A stretch of 43,011 nt of DNA from Opitutaceae bacterium. Its GTDB lineage: Bacteria; Verrucomicrobiota; Verrucomicrobiia; Opitutales; Opitutaceae. Numbering within the stretch: the stretch's first letter is position 1; every line of letters begins with the position of its first letter. Shown here piece by piece: positions 16,844 through 23,219 of this stretch. The notes beneath the pieces are model-generated. The model was not told where the DNA came from. It saw only the letters and a program-made list of their open reading frames with translations, and did not search any database. Where the stretch lies: assembly GCA_016794665.1 (NCBI GenBank), contig JAEUHB010000156.1:1-43011 (forward strand), given 5' to 3'. The position numbers and the translations under genes were made by a program.

Positions 16844-17403
16844 TGCGCCTTCCGCTCCCGTCCGGTAGCCCGCCTCGCGAGAGGCGGGACGGCCCGCGCT
16901 CAATCCACCGTCCGTCCCTGCGCTCACGAGCAGGGCTATCCGCGTGGCTATTCTCCTGCGTCATTTTTTCCGGCCTCCTGCCTCCCGCCTACCGTCTCCC
17001 CGGCGCGGACACCGCGCCGACGCCGGCCCCGGCGGCCTCGGCCCCCGCCGTTAACTGGGTGCTCCCCATTTTCACCGACAAGGAGGGCCACCGCTCCATG
17101 ACACTCCGCGGCTCCGAGGTCCGGCCCGCGGGCAAGAACATTGCCGTGACTGATCTGAATATCACGGTGTTTTCGGGCGACGCAGCGGCCCGCGTCGAGT
17201 CCATGTTGCTCAGCCCGCAGGCAGTGTTTCAGCCGAAGGAAAATCGCGCGAGCGGGGACGGCGGCGTCCGCCTCATCAACGACGAGGCCGAGGTCACCGG
17301 CACCGGCTGGACCTACGAGCACGGCGAGCAGGTCAAAAAGGTTTCGCTGCGCAGCAACGTCCGCATAGTCCTCAAGGCCCAGCTCAACGACATCCTGAAA
17401 TGA
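16840..17403 (+). CDS. lptC: LptC-like LPS-export protein with a REP element in its N-terminal coding region
   Basis: LptC is the inner-membrane-anchored bridge that receives lipopolysaccharide from LptBFG and passes it to LptA. Seen: 187 residues; a membrane segment about residues 35-52 (AWLFSCVIFSGLLPP), a Pro/Ala linker, then a beta-rich domain (about 68-187) with MTLRGSEVRPAGKNIAVTDL and GWTYEHGEQVKKVSLRSNV. Sequence similarity alone is weak; the call leans on position between kdsC and lptA. Odd: residues 9-34 are encoded by a 75-bp GTAG-hairpin pair (16865-16939), giving an Arg/Pro/Ser-rich cytoplasmic extension before the membrane segment. The start overlaps the kdsC stop (ATGA), and its own stop overlaps the lptA ATG. 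No better in-frame ATG or GTG occurs between the repeat and the membrane segment. Confidence 0.75.
   Translation: MMRLPLPSGSPPRERRDGPRSIHRPSLRSRAGLSAWLFSCVIFSGLLPPAYRLPGADTAPTPAPAASAPAVNWVLPIFTDKEGHRSMTLRGSEVRPAGKNIAVTDLNITVFSGDAAARVESMLLSPQAVFQPKENRASGDGGVRLINDEAEVTGTGWTYEHGEQVKKVSLRSNVRIVLKAQLNDILK
16865..16939. repeat. REP/BIME-like paired hairpin, copy B, inside lptC
   Basis: Seen: left unit GTAG-CCCGCCTC-GCGA-GAGGCGGG-AC (perfect 8-bp stem, 4-base loop); right unit on the other strand ATAG-CCCTGCTC-GTGA-GCGCAGGG-ACGG (one stem mismatch, first tetranucleotide base changed). Total length is 75 bases, that is 25 codons with no stop, inside the 5' part of lptC. A conserved GTAG in front of a short hairpin, arranged as inverted pairs, is the hallmark of REP sequences handled by RAYT (REP-associated tyrosine) transposases. 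No RAYT gene is in the window. Confidence 0.8.
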
Positions 17404-18083
17404 CGCGCCGTCCCGCCCTCCTTCGCCTTGCGCCGCCACTGCTGCTCCTCGCGGCGCTGGGCCTCCTTCGTGCCGCGGAAGCGCCCGCGCCGAAGCCGGC
17501 TCCCGCGACTCCACCGGCCGACACCGTGATTGAGAGTGGTTCCGCCGAGATGATCAGCACCGACAAGGAGACGACCTTTGTTCTCCGCGATCGCGTGACG
17601 GTCACCGGCACAAACCTCAAGATCACCTGCGACCAGCTGGTCGTCCTCATGCGGCGCCGCGGCGATGAGAAGGCCACGCTGGGCAACCCGCAGAACTTCA
17701 AGTCTCTCGTCGCGACGGGCGGCGTGCGCATCCTGCAGGGGGAGCGCGAGGCGCAGTGCGAGCGGGCCGAGATTTTCCCCGGCGATGATCGCGTGGTGCT
17801 CAGCGGCGCGCCGCAGCCGGCCGTCCGCACGCTCGACGGCCTCTATTATTTCACGGCCCCCAAGATCGAGATGCTCCGCGGCGAGCGCATCGTGCGCGCG
17901 CTCTCCGAGGCGGAGCAGCGCGTGCAGTTCACGCTGCCGCCGATCAAGGACCTCGGCTTTGATCCCAACGCGCCCAAGAGCCCGGCGCGCGACAATACTC
18001 CGACCGTGCCCGCGCCGGAACCCGCCCCCGCCGGCGCCGCCACGCCCGCGATCACCGTGCCGCTCCCGGCGCAAAAAAAATGA
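17400..18083 (+). CDS. lptA: LptA/OstA-like periplasmic LPS-transport protein
   Basis: LptA forms the periplasmic bridge for lipopolysaccharide. Seen: 227 residues with a signal peptide (leucine-rich core about 9-24, cleavage near RAAEA), then an OstA-type beta-jellyroll about 40-185: IESGSAEMISTDKETTFVLRDRVTVTGTNLKITCDQLVVLM, VATGGVRILQGEREAQCERAEIFPGDDRVVLSGAP. These are the repeated 'unwanted intermediate, give alternative form' strands of the OstA fold. The C-terminal about 40 residues are Pro/Ala-rich and probably disordered. It overlaps lptC and lptB by ATGA at both ends. Assignment combines fold pattern and operon position; it could alternatively be an LptC-like second copy. Confidence 0.8.
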   Translation: MTRRPALLRLAPPLLLLAALGLLRAAEAPAPKPAPATPPADTVIESGSAEMISTDKETTFVLRDRVTVTGTNLKITCDQLVVLMRRRGDEKATLGNPQNFKSLVATGGVRILQGEREAQCERAEIFPGDDRVVLSGAPQPAVRTLDGLYYFTAPKIEMLRGERIVRALSEAEQRVQFTLPPIKDLGFDPNAPKSPARDNTPTVPAPEPAPAGAATPAITVPLPAQKK

Positions 18084-18823
18084 CCGCGCCCGCCGCCCCC
18101 GCCTCGGAGATTCGCACCGAGCAGCTGGTCAAGACCTTCGGCCCCCGCACGGTCGTCAACGGCGTCAGCCTGCGCTTCCGCGCCGGCGAGGTCGTCGGGC
18201 TGCTCGGCCCCAACGGCGCGGGCAAAACCACGACGTTCTACATGGTCGTCGGCCTCGTGCCCGCCACCGCCGGCCGGGTCTCGCTCGACGGCGCTGACAT
18301 CACGCGCCTCCGCATGCACCAACGCGCGAGCCGCGGCATCGGCTACCTGCCGCAGGAGGCGTCGGTCTTCCGCAAGCTCTCCGTCGCGGACAACATCCTC
18401 GCCATCGCCGAGGCCGTGGGCGTGCCGCGCGGCGAGCGCCGCAAGGTCGTCGAGTCCCACCTCGCGGAGCTGAACCTCGGCCACGTCGCCAAACAAAAGG
18501 CCTTTACCCTCTCCGGCGGCGAGCGCCGCCGCCTCGAGATCGCGCGCGCGCTCGTGGCCAAGCCAAAGTTCCTCCTGATGGACGAGCCCTTCGCCGCCAT
18601 TGATCCCATCTCCGTCGCCGAGGTGCAGAAGATGATCCTCGCGCTCAAGGCCCGCGGCATCGGCGTCGTGGTGACCGACCACAACGTCCGCGAGACCCTC
18701 CGTATCGTCGACCGCGCCTACCTGATTCACCAAGGCAAGGTGCTGACCGAAGGCACCGGCGACTTCCTCATCAAGGACGAGCAGGCCCGCAAATTCTACC
18801 TCGGCGACAGTTTCAACCTCTGA
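18080..18823 (+). CDS. lptB: LPS export ABC transporter ATPase LptB
   Basis: Powers extraction of lipopolysaccharide from the inner membrane together with LptFG. Seen: 247 residues; Walker A GPNGAGKT (43-50), Q-loop region YLPQEASVFRKLSV, signature LSGGERRR (144-151), Walker B FLLMDEPFAAIDP (164-175) and switch His in VVTDHNVRETL. YLPQEASVFRKL, DEPFAAIDPISV and the C-terminus (GKVLTEGT, ARKFYLGDSF) are typical of LptB. The start overlaps the stop of lptA. The permease genes lptF/lptG are not in the window. HprK follows 26 bases downstream. Confidence 0.96.
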   Translation: MTAPAAPASEIRTEQLVKTFGPRTVVNGVSLRFRAGEVVGLLGPNGAGKTTTFYMVVGLVPATAGRVSLDGADITRLRMHQRASRGIGYLPQEASVFRKLSVADNILAIAEAVGVPRGERRKVVESHLAELNLGHVAKQKAFTLSGGERRRLEIARALVAKPKFLLMDEPFAAIDPISVAEVQKMILALKARGIGVVVTDHNVRETLRIVDRAYLIHQGKVLTEGTGDFLIKDEQARKFYLGDSFNL

Positions 18824-18849
18824 GCCCCGCGTCCCGCGATCACCCGCCC

Positions 18850-19893
18850 ATGCCCCAAGCCAAATCCACGACGTCCCATCCATTTCCCGCCGGCATTTCC
18901 GCCCCGCCCAGCGGCATCACCGTCGCGCACTTTTACGAGGCCAACAAGGAGAAGCTCAAACTCGACCTCGCCTTCGGCGAGCGCGGCCTCGGCCGCATGA
19001 TCGAGGAGAGCACCATCAACCGGCCCGCGCTCGCGCTCACCGGCTTCTTCAAATATTTCGCGCACCGCCGCGTGCAGGTGCTCGGCGCCGCCGAGTGGAG
19101 CTTCATGAAGACGCAGACGCTCGAGACCCAGACCTCCGCCCTGCAGGAAATGGTCCGGCGCGGGATCCCGTGCATCGTCCTCACGCGGAACTACCATCCC
19201 ACGCCGCCCATGATCGCCGTCGCGGAGGACATGAGCCTCCCTCTCCTCCGCACGCCGATGATCACCTTCAACTGGATCAACCTCGCGACCCTCGCGCTCG
19301 ACAACGAGTTCGCGCCGCGCGGCCAGGAGCACGCCACCACCCTCGACATCAAGGGCGTGGGCGTGATGATCCGCGGCGATTCCGGCGTGGGCAAGAGCGA
19401 GTGCGCCCTGGCCCTCATCGAGCGCGGCCACTCCCTCGTCGCGGACGACCTCACGCTCATCCGCCTCGTCGACGAGCGCGAGATCATGGCCTCCTCCCGC
19501 GAGCTCAACCGCGGCTACATGGAGTGCCGCGGCATCGGAATCATCAACATCGAGAAGATGTTTGGGATCAAATCGGTGCGCCTCGAGAAGCGCATCGACA
19601 TGGTCGTGACGCTCCGGGAGTGGAAGGAAGGCGTCGAGGAGGAGCGCACCGGCCTCGAGCAGAACACCTACCCGCTCCTCGATCGCAAGATGCCCCACGT
19701 CGAGCTCTACGTGCGGCCCGGCCGCGACATCGCGCGGCTCGTCGAGGTCGCGGCCCTCACCCACGCCCTGCGCAAGATCGGCCACGACCCGGCGGTCGAG
19801 TTCAACGAGCGGCTGATCGCGCACATGGCGCGGCAGCAAGCCGAGGCCAAGCCCACCCGCATCCGCCCCGTGGAGCGCGAGGAGAAGGGTTGA
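18850..19893 (+). CDS. hprK: HPr kinase/phosphorylase
   Basis: Phosphorylates and dephosphorylates a serine of HPr, linking carbon supply to regulation. Seen: 347 residues; N-terminal HprK domain (about 20-150, with NRPALALTGFF, GIPCIVLTRN and PLLRTPM), H161 and the P-loop GDSGVGKS (176-183), then IERGHSLVADD (191-200), and the HprK signature YMECRGIGIINIEKMFG (223-239). All catalytic landmarks are present, so it is probably active. About 20 extra N-terminal and 30 C-terminal charged residues extend the usual length of roughly 310. It lies 26 bases after lptB; in Proteobacteria hprK also lies downstream of lptB, but separated by rpoN, hpf and ptsN, which are absent here. No HPr or EI gene is visible in the window. 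Confidence 0.95.
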   Translation: MPQAKSTTSHPFPAGISAPPSGITVAHFYEANKEKLKLDLAFGERGLGRMIEESTINRPALALTGFFKYFAHRRVQVLGAAEWSFMKTQTLETQTSALQEMVRRGIPCIVLTRNYHPTPPMIAVAEDMSLPLLRTPMITFNWINLATLALDNEFAPRGQEHATTLDIKGVGVMIRGDSGVGKSECALALIERGHSLVADDLTLIRLVDEREIMASSRELNRGYMECRGIGIINIEKMFGIKSVRLEKRIDMVVTLREWKEGVEEERTGLEQNTYPLLDRKMPHVELYVRPGRDIARLVEVAALTHALRKIGHDPAVEFNERLIAHMARQQAEAKPTRIRPVEREEKG

Positions 19894-19960
19894 GCCGCGT
19901 CCCGCGATCGCACGGGATTAGGCTGGCGTCCGCCGCCGCGGCCCGGCGGACTTCCGCGCG

Positions 19961-20716
19961 ATGTCCACCACGCCCGCCACCCGCCTCGACGGCCGCCAGC
20001 CCGCGCAACTGCGCCCGATCACGTTTGAGGCGGGCATCGCGCCGCATGCGACCGGCTCCGTGCTCGTTGCCTTCGGCCTCACGCGCGTGATTTGCGCGGC
20101 GACCATCGAGAACGGCGTGCCTGCGTGGATGAAGCAGCAGCGCGTGCCCGGCGGCTGGCTCACCGCCGAATATTCGATGCTCCCCTACTCCACGCACGAC
20201 CGGAAGCCGCGCGAGATCGCCAAGGGCAAGCCCGACGGCCGCAACATCGAGATCCAGCGCCTCATCGGCCGCTCCCTCCGCGCCGTGATCGATCTCCAGA
20301 AGCTCGGCCAGAACACGCTCTGGATCGACTGCGATGTGCTGCAAGCCGACGGCGGCACCCGCACCGCCTCGATCACCGGCGCCTACCTTGCCGCCCGTCT
20401 CGCCGTGCAAAAGCTGATCGACGCCAAGAAGATCCCGGAGAACCCGCTGGCCGATTCCGTCGCCGCGGTGAGCGCCGGCGTGTTCAACGGCCAGACGCTG
20501 CTCGACCTGAACTACCTGGAGGACAAGGACGCCGAGGTGGATGCCAACATCGTGATGACCGGCCGTGGCCAGTTCGTCGAGGTGCAGGGCAGCGGCGAGG
20601 AAGCGACCTTCAGCGGCGAACAATTGCAGGCGATGCTCGGCGTCGCCCAGGCCGGGCTCCGGGAGATCGCGGCGCTGCAGAGCGCGTTCCTCACACAACA
20701 GCTGCTCGGCAAATAG
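19961..20716 (+). CDS. rph: Ribonuclease PH
   Basis: Phosphorolytic 3'-5' exoribonuclease that trims tRNA 3' ends and other RNAs. Seen: 251 residues covering the full RNase PH domain pair: LDGRQPAQLRPITFEAGI, GSVLVAFGLTRVICAATIE, VPGGWLTAEYSMLP, EIQRLIGRSLRAVIDL, the phosphate-binding stretch LWIDCDVLQADGGTRTASITGA, and DLNYLEDKDAEVDANIVMTG, GQFVEVQGSGEEATFS. Length and motifs are standard for the bacterial hexameric enzyme. It lies 67 bases after hprK and may share its transcript. The 14-base GC hairpin at 20725 follows its stop. Confidence 0.97.
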   Translation: MSTTPATRLDGRQPAQLRPITFEAGIAPHATGSVLVAFGLTRVICAATIENGVPAWMKQQRVPGGWLTAEYSMLPYSTHDRKPREIAKGKPDGRNIEIQRLIGRSLRAVIDLQKLGQNTLWIDCDVLQADGGTRTASITGAYLAARLAVQKLIDAKKIPENPLADSVAAVSAGVFNGQTLLDLNYLEDKDAEVDANIVMTGRGQFVEVQGSGEEATFSGEQLQAMLGVAQAGLREIAALQSAFLTQQLLGK

Positions 20717-20724
20717 GCGCGGCC

Positions 20725-20738
20725 CGGCCGTCCGGCCG
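20725..20738. repeat. Short GC hairpin CGGCC-GTCC-GGCCG downstream of rph
   Basis: Seen: the same 14 bases as at 12223-12236, here 9 bases after the rph stop and 46 bases before the Nif3-like gene. A 5-bp stem with a GTCC loop; the bases that follow (AGATTTCC) hold only a short T-run, so a weak terminator is possible but not shown. Confidence 0.3.
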
Positions 20739-20783
20739 AGATTTCCTGTGACTCCGGCGCCGTTTTCTGGCCACGCTAGCCGG

Positions 20784-21536
20784 ATGGCCCGCCTCCCCGA
20801 TCTCGTTTCCTACTGCGACCGCCGCACGCGTCGCACGGCGTTCAAGGATGCGCCCGGCGCGTTCAACGGCCTGCAGGTTGCCAACAACGGCCGCGTCACC
20901 AAAATCGGGGCCGCCGTCGACGCGGGGCTCGTGCCCTTCCAAAGGGCCGTGGCCGCCGGCGTGGATTTCCTGATCGTCCACCACGGGATGTATTGGGACA
21001 TGCCGCGGCCGCTCACCGGGCCGGTTTATGACCGCGTCGCCACGCTCGTCCGCGGCAACTGCGCGCTCTACTCGAATCACCTGCCGCTCGACGGCCACCC
21101 GGAGATCGGCAACAACGCCCTGCTCGCGAAACAACTCGGCCTGAAGCCTTCGCAGCCGTTCCTCGTGCGCGACGGCGAGGCGATCGGTTGCATCGCGAAA
21201 TCGACGCTCACGCGCTCGGCGCTGCGCGCGAAGCTCGAGAAACTCTACGCCCGCGTGATCGCCATCGAGTGCGGCGCGGCCACGCCGCGCAGGATCGCGT
21301 TTTGCAGCGGGTCGGGCAACAGCGCGGTGCCGGCGCTCGGCGCGGCGGGCGTCGACACGTTGGTGACAGGCGAGCTGCGCGAGGAATTCTTCAACCGCGC
21401 GCAGGAGGAGAAGCTCAACCTTTACCTCTGCGGCCACTACGCGACCGAGGTCCACGCCGTGAAGGCGCTCGCCGCCGAGCTCGCGAGGAAGTTCCGCGTG
21501 CCTTGGGAATTTATCGCGACGGACAATCCGCTTTGA
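20784..21536 (+). CDS. Nif3-like dinuclear metal-centre protein (GTP cyclohydrolase I type 2 family)
   Basis: Seen: 250 residues with the conserved metal-ligand motifs of the Nif3/YbgI family: FLIVHHGMYW (paired His), YSNHLPLDGHPEIGNN (His and Asp) and the C-terminal LYLCGHYATEVHAVKALA (His and Glu). The middle part has CSGSGNSAVPALGAAGVDTLVTGE, the expected strand-helix region. Family proteins form toroidal hexamers with a two-metal site; their physiological reaction is still debated, so no specific function is claimed. The frame is open further upstream but overlaps rph; ATG 20784 gives the typical family N-terminus (LPDLVSYCD). It lies between rph and aroQ on the same strand and is followed by REP-like copy C. 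Confidence 0.9.
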   Translation: MARLPDLVSYCDRRTRRTAFKDAPGAFNGLQVANNGRVTKIGAAVDAGLVPFQRAVAAGVDFLIVHHGMYWDMPRPLTGPVYDRVATLVRGNCALYSNHLPLDGHPEIGNNALLAKQLGLKPSQPFLVRDGEAIGCIAKSTLTRSALRAKLEKLYARVIAIECGAATPRRIAFCSGSGNSAVPALGAAGVDTLVTGELREEFFNRAQEEKLNLYLCGHYATEVHAVKALAAELARKFRVPWEFIATDNPL

Positions 21537-21549
21537 CGCGCCTTCGGTG

Positions 21550-21625
21550 GTAGCCCTGCTCGTGAGAGCAGGGACCGGCGGGATTTTTTTCGGCGGTCCA
21601 TCTCGCCTCTCACGAGGCGGGCTAC
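21550..21625. repeat. REP/BIME-like paired hairpin, copy C
   Basis: Seen: 76 bases in the gap between the Nif3-like gene and aroQ. Left unit GTAG-CCCTGCTC-GTGA-GAGCAGGG-AC has a perfect 8-bp stem; the opposite unit reads GTAG-CCCGCCTC-GTGA-GAGGCGAG-AT on the minus strand with one mismatch. A T-run (21584-21590) lies between the units, so the left hairpin plus nearby T-run might also terminate transcription after the Nif3-like gene, though about eight bases separate them. Confidence 0.8.
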
Positions 21626-21665
21626 CGGCAACCGCGCTCGCGGCGCAGGAAAGTTGAGCCTTCAC

Positions 21666-21692
21666 TTCCGTGTGTTCCGTGTGTTCCGTGGG
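21666..21692 (+). repeat. Three tandem 9-base repeats TTCCGTGTG/TTCCGTGGG before aroQ
   Basis: Seen: TTCCGTGTG at 21666 and 21675 and TTCCGTGGG at 21684, ending 9 bases before the aroQ ATG. Similar 'TTCTGTGT'-style tandem intergenic repeats occur in many bacterial genomes. Here the repeat occupies the place where a ribosome-binding site would be and no good Shine-Dalgarno is visible. Confidence 0.6.
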
Positions 21693-21701
21693 CCAACTCC
21701 G

Positions 21702-22130
21702 ATGAAAAAGATCGCCATCCTCAACGGCCCCAACCTCGACCGGCTCGGCAAGCGCGAGCCCGAGATCTACGGCCGCGCCACGCTCGCCGATCTGGAGAAG
21801 GCGCTGCGCGCGGAGTTCGGCGCCGCGGCGCAGCTGGAGTTTTTCCAGTCCAACCACGAGGGCGCCCTCATCGACAAGATCGCCGCGCTCGCCGATGCCA
21901 AGTGCGACGGCGTTGTCATCAACCCCGGCGGCCTCACGCACACGAGCGTCGCCCTGCGCGACGCGCTCGCCGGCTCGCAGCTCCGCACCGTCGAGGTCCA
22001 CATCTCCAACGTCTACAAACGCGAGGATTTCCGCCAAAAGTCGCTCACCGCGCCGGCGAGCGTCGCCGTCATCACCGGCCTCGGCCTCGAGGGCTACCAC
22101 GCCGCGCTGCGGTTTCTCCTCAAGGCGTGA
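21702..22130 (+). CDS. aroQ: 3-dehydroquinate dehydratase, type II
   Basis: Catalyses the third step of the shikimate pathway, 3-dehydroquinate to 3-dehydroshikimate. Seen: 142 residues with all type II landmarks: [18 protein letters not shown] (active-site Arg and Tyr), [29 protein letters not shown] and [15 protein letters not shown] (His, Asn and Arg of the substrate site). The length is standard for the dodecameric enzyme. An upstream in-frame start at 21654 would translate the tandem repeat, so ATG 21702 is favoured. The NusG-like gene begins 3 bases after its stop, so the two are probably co-transcribed. Confidence 0.96.
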   Translation: MKKIAILNGPNLDRLGKREPEIYGRATLADLEKALRAEFGAAAQLEFFQSNHEGALIDKIAALADAKCDGVVINPGGLTHTSVALRDALAGSQLRTVEVHISNVYKREDFRQKSLTAPASVAVITGLGLEGYHAALRFLLKA

Positions 22131-22133
22131 CCG

Positions 22134-22625
22134 ATGTCCGGAGCGACCTGGCTGGTCTGCCACACGCGCCCGCGCTGCGAGAAGAAATTCGCCGCCCTGC
22201 TCACGGCGGAGAATCTTGAGCACTACCTTCCGCTGGTGGAAAGCGTGCGACGCTACGGCACGCGGACGAAGAAATTCACCAAGCCGCTGTTCCCTGGCTA
22301 CGTCTTCGCGCAGGTGCCCGGGGAGAAAAGGTCGCGGCTTCACCAACAGGACCTGCTCGCCCGCGCGATCACGGTCGAGGACGAGGCGACGTTTCTCCGC
22401 CAGCTCGCCGACGTGCGGGCGATCGTCGCGTCGGGCTTGGAGCTGAGCGTGATGCCGCTGCTCACGCGTGGCCGCCGGGTGCGCATCGTGGGCGGGCCGC
22501 TGCACGGGCTCGAGGGTTTCGTCGATGATCCTTCGAAGCCACAGGGCGTGATGCTCTCGGTCGATGTGCTGCGACAAGGCCTGCTCGTGCGCGTGCCGGC
22601 GGAGCAGTTGTTGCCGCTGCCGTAG
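22134..22625 (+). CDS. NusG-like transcription elongation/antitermination factor (RfaH/UpxY type)
   Basis: Seen: 163 residues. An NGN domain (about 1-110) starts ATWLVCHTRPRCEKKFAALL and contains the typical RYGTRTKKFTKPLFPGYVF segment; a KOW domain follows (about 115-163; RGRRVRIVGGPLHGLEGFV). The short linker and 'KPLFPGYVFA' are shared by specialised NusG paralogs such as RfaH and UpxY, which load on RNA polymerase at selected operons, often for surface polysaccharides. The general nusG normally sits beside secE and rplK, which are not here, so this is probably a paralog (inference). No ops-like target site was recognised. The gene is followed by REP-like copy D. Confidence 0.82.
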   Translation: MSGATWLVCHTRPRCEKKFAALLTAENLEHYLPLVESVRRYGTRTKKFTKPLFPGYVFAQVPGEKRSRLHQQDLLARAITVEDEATFLRQLADVRAIVASGLELSVMPLLTRGRRVRIVGGPLHGLEGFVDDPSKPQGVMLSVDVLRQGLLVRVPAEQLLPLP

Positions 22626-22632
22626 TCAGCCC

Positions 22633-22707
22633 GTAGCCCGCTTCGTGGGAAGCGGGACATTCCCGCCTCAAGGCGCCGGCGGTCCCGCTTCTCACGAAGC
22701 GGGCTAC
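22633..22707. repeat. REP/BIME-like paired hairpin, copy D, between convergent genes
   Basis: Seen: 75 bases; left unit GTAG-CCCGCTTC-GTGG-GAAGCGGG-AC, right unit on the minus strand GTAG-CCCGCTTC-GTGA-GAAGCGGG-AC, both with perfect 8-bp stems. This is the best-preserved copy. It fills the gap between the convergent NusG-like gene (stop 22625) and pgpA, and its right-hand GTAG contains the TAG stop codon of pgpA (22704-22706). It could serve as a two-way transcription end (inference). Confidence 0.85.
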
Positions 22708-23216
22708 AACCACGCCCACACCCACGCGCCGACATGCAGCGTCGCGCACGCCGCGAGCGCGGCGGCCACGTCGTCAGCCACCACGCCCCATCCGCCGGGC
22801 AGCGTCTGGAGCCGGCCGATGCCGAGCGGTTTCAAGATGTCGAAAAACCGGAACAACGCGAAGCCCGCGAGCCACACGCCCCACACGGGCCACGCGCCCG
22901 GCAACTCCCGCCAGCCGAGAAAGCACAGCGGCATCACGACAAACTCATCGAGCACTACCTCGCCCGGATCGCTTTTGCCGAGGCGGTGCTCGGCCACCGT
23001 GCAGATCACAACCGCGAGCAGGCATGCAACCACGCTGCCCACCAGCACGGCCCCGATGCTCGCGCGCTGGAAGCACGCCGCAAAATACAGCACGCCCGCG
23101 AGCGAACCCCACGTGCCCGGCGCGGGCAGTCTCTTGCCCAGCGGGCCAAGGGTCGCGAGCGGCACCATCAGCCAGCCGGGCAGCGCGCGCGACCAAGCGG
23201 GTTCGGTCCGGCGCAT
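22704..23216 (-). CDS. pgpA: Phosphatidylglycerophosphatase A
   Basis: Dephosphorylates phosphatidylglycerol phosphate to phosphatidylglycerol in the inner membrane. Seen: 170 residues with the PgpA motifs PAPGTWGSLAG (about 31-41), KSDPGEVVLDEFVVMPL (acidic cluster, Asp/Glu ligands) and GGWGVVADDVAAA near the C-terminus, plus several hydrophobic spans. Its ATG lies 3 bases after the pgsA stop on the same strand, so the enzymes making and using phosphatidylglycerol phosphate are co-transcribed. Odd: the TAG stop lies within the GTAG of REP-like copy D, so the last codons border directly on the repeat and the insertion may have altered the original C-terminus. Confidence 0.94.
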   Translation of the reverse strand: MRRTEPAWSRALPGWLMVPLATLGPLGKRLPAPGTWGSLAGVLYFAACFQRASIGAVLVGSVVACLLAVVICTVAEHRLGKSDPGEVVLDEFVVMPLCFLGWRELPGAWPVWGVWLAGFALFRFFDILKPLGIGRLQTLPGGWGVVADDVAAALAACATLHVGAWVWAWL

Positions 23217-23219
23217 GGC

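Noticed and set aside
20691..22577. Minus-strand open frame of 628 codons across the Nif3-like, aroQ and NusG-like genes
   Set aside because: Runs through REP-like repeats and three well-recognised genes on the other strand; no protein family features.
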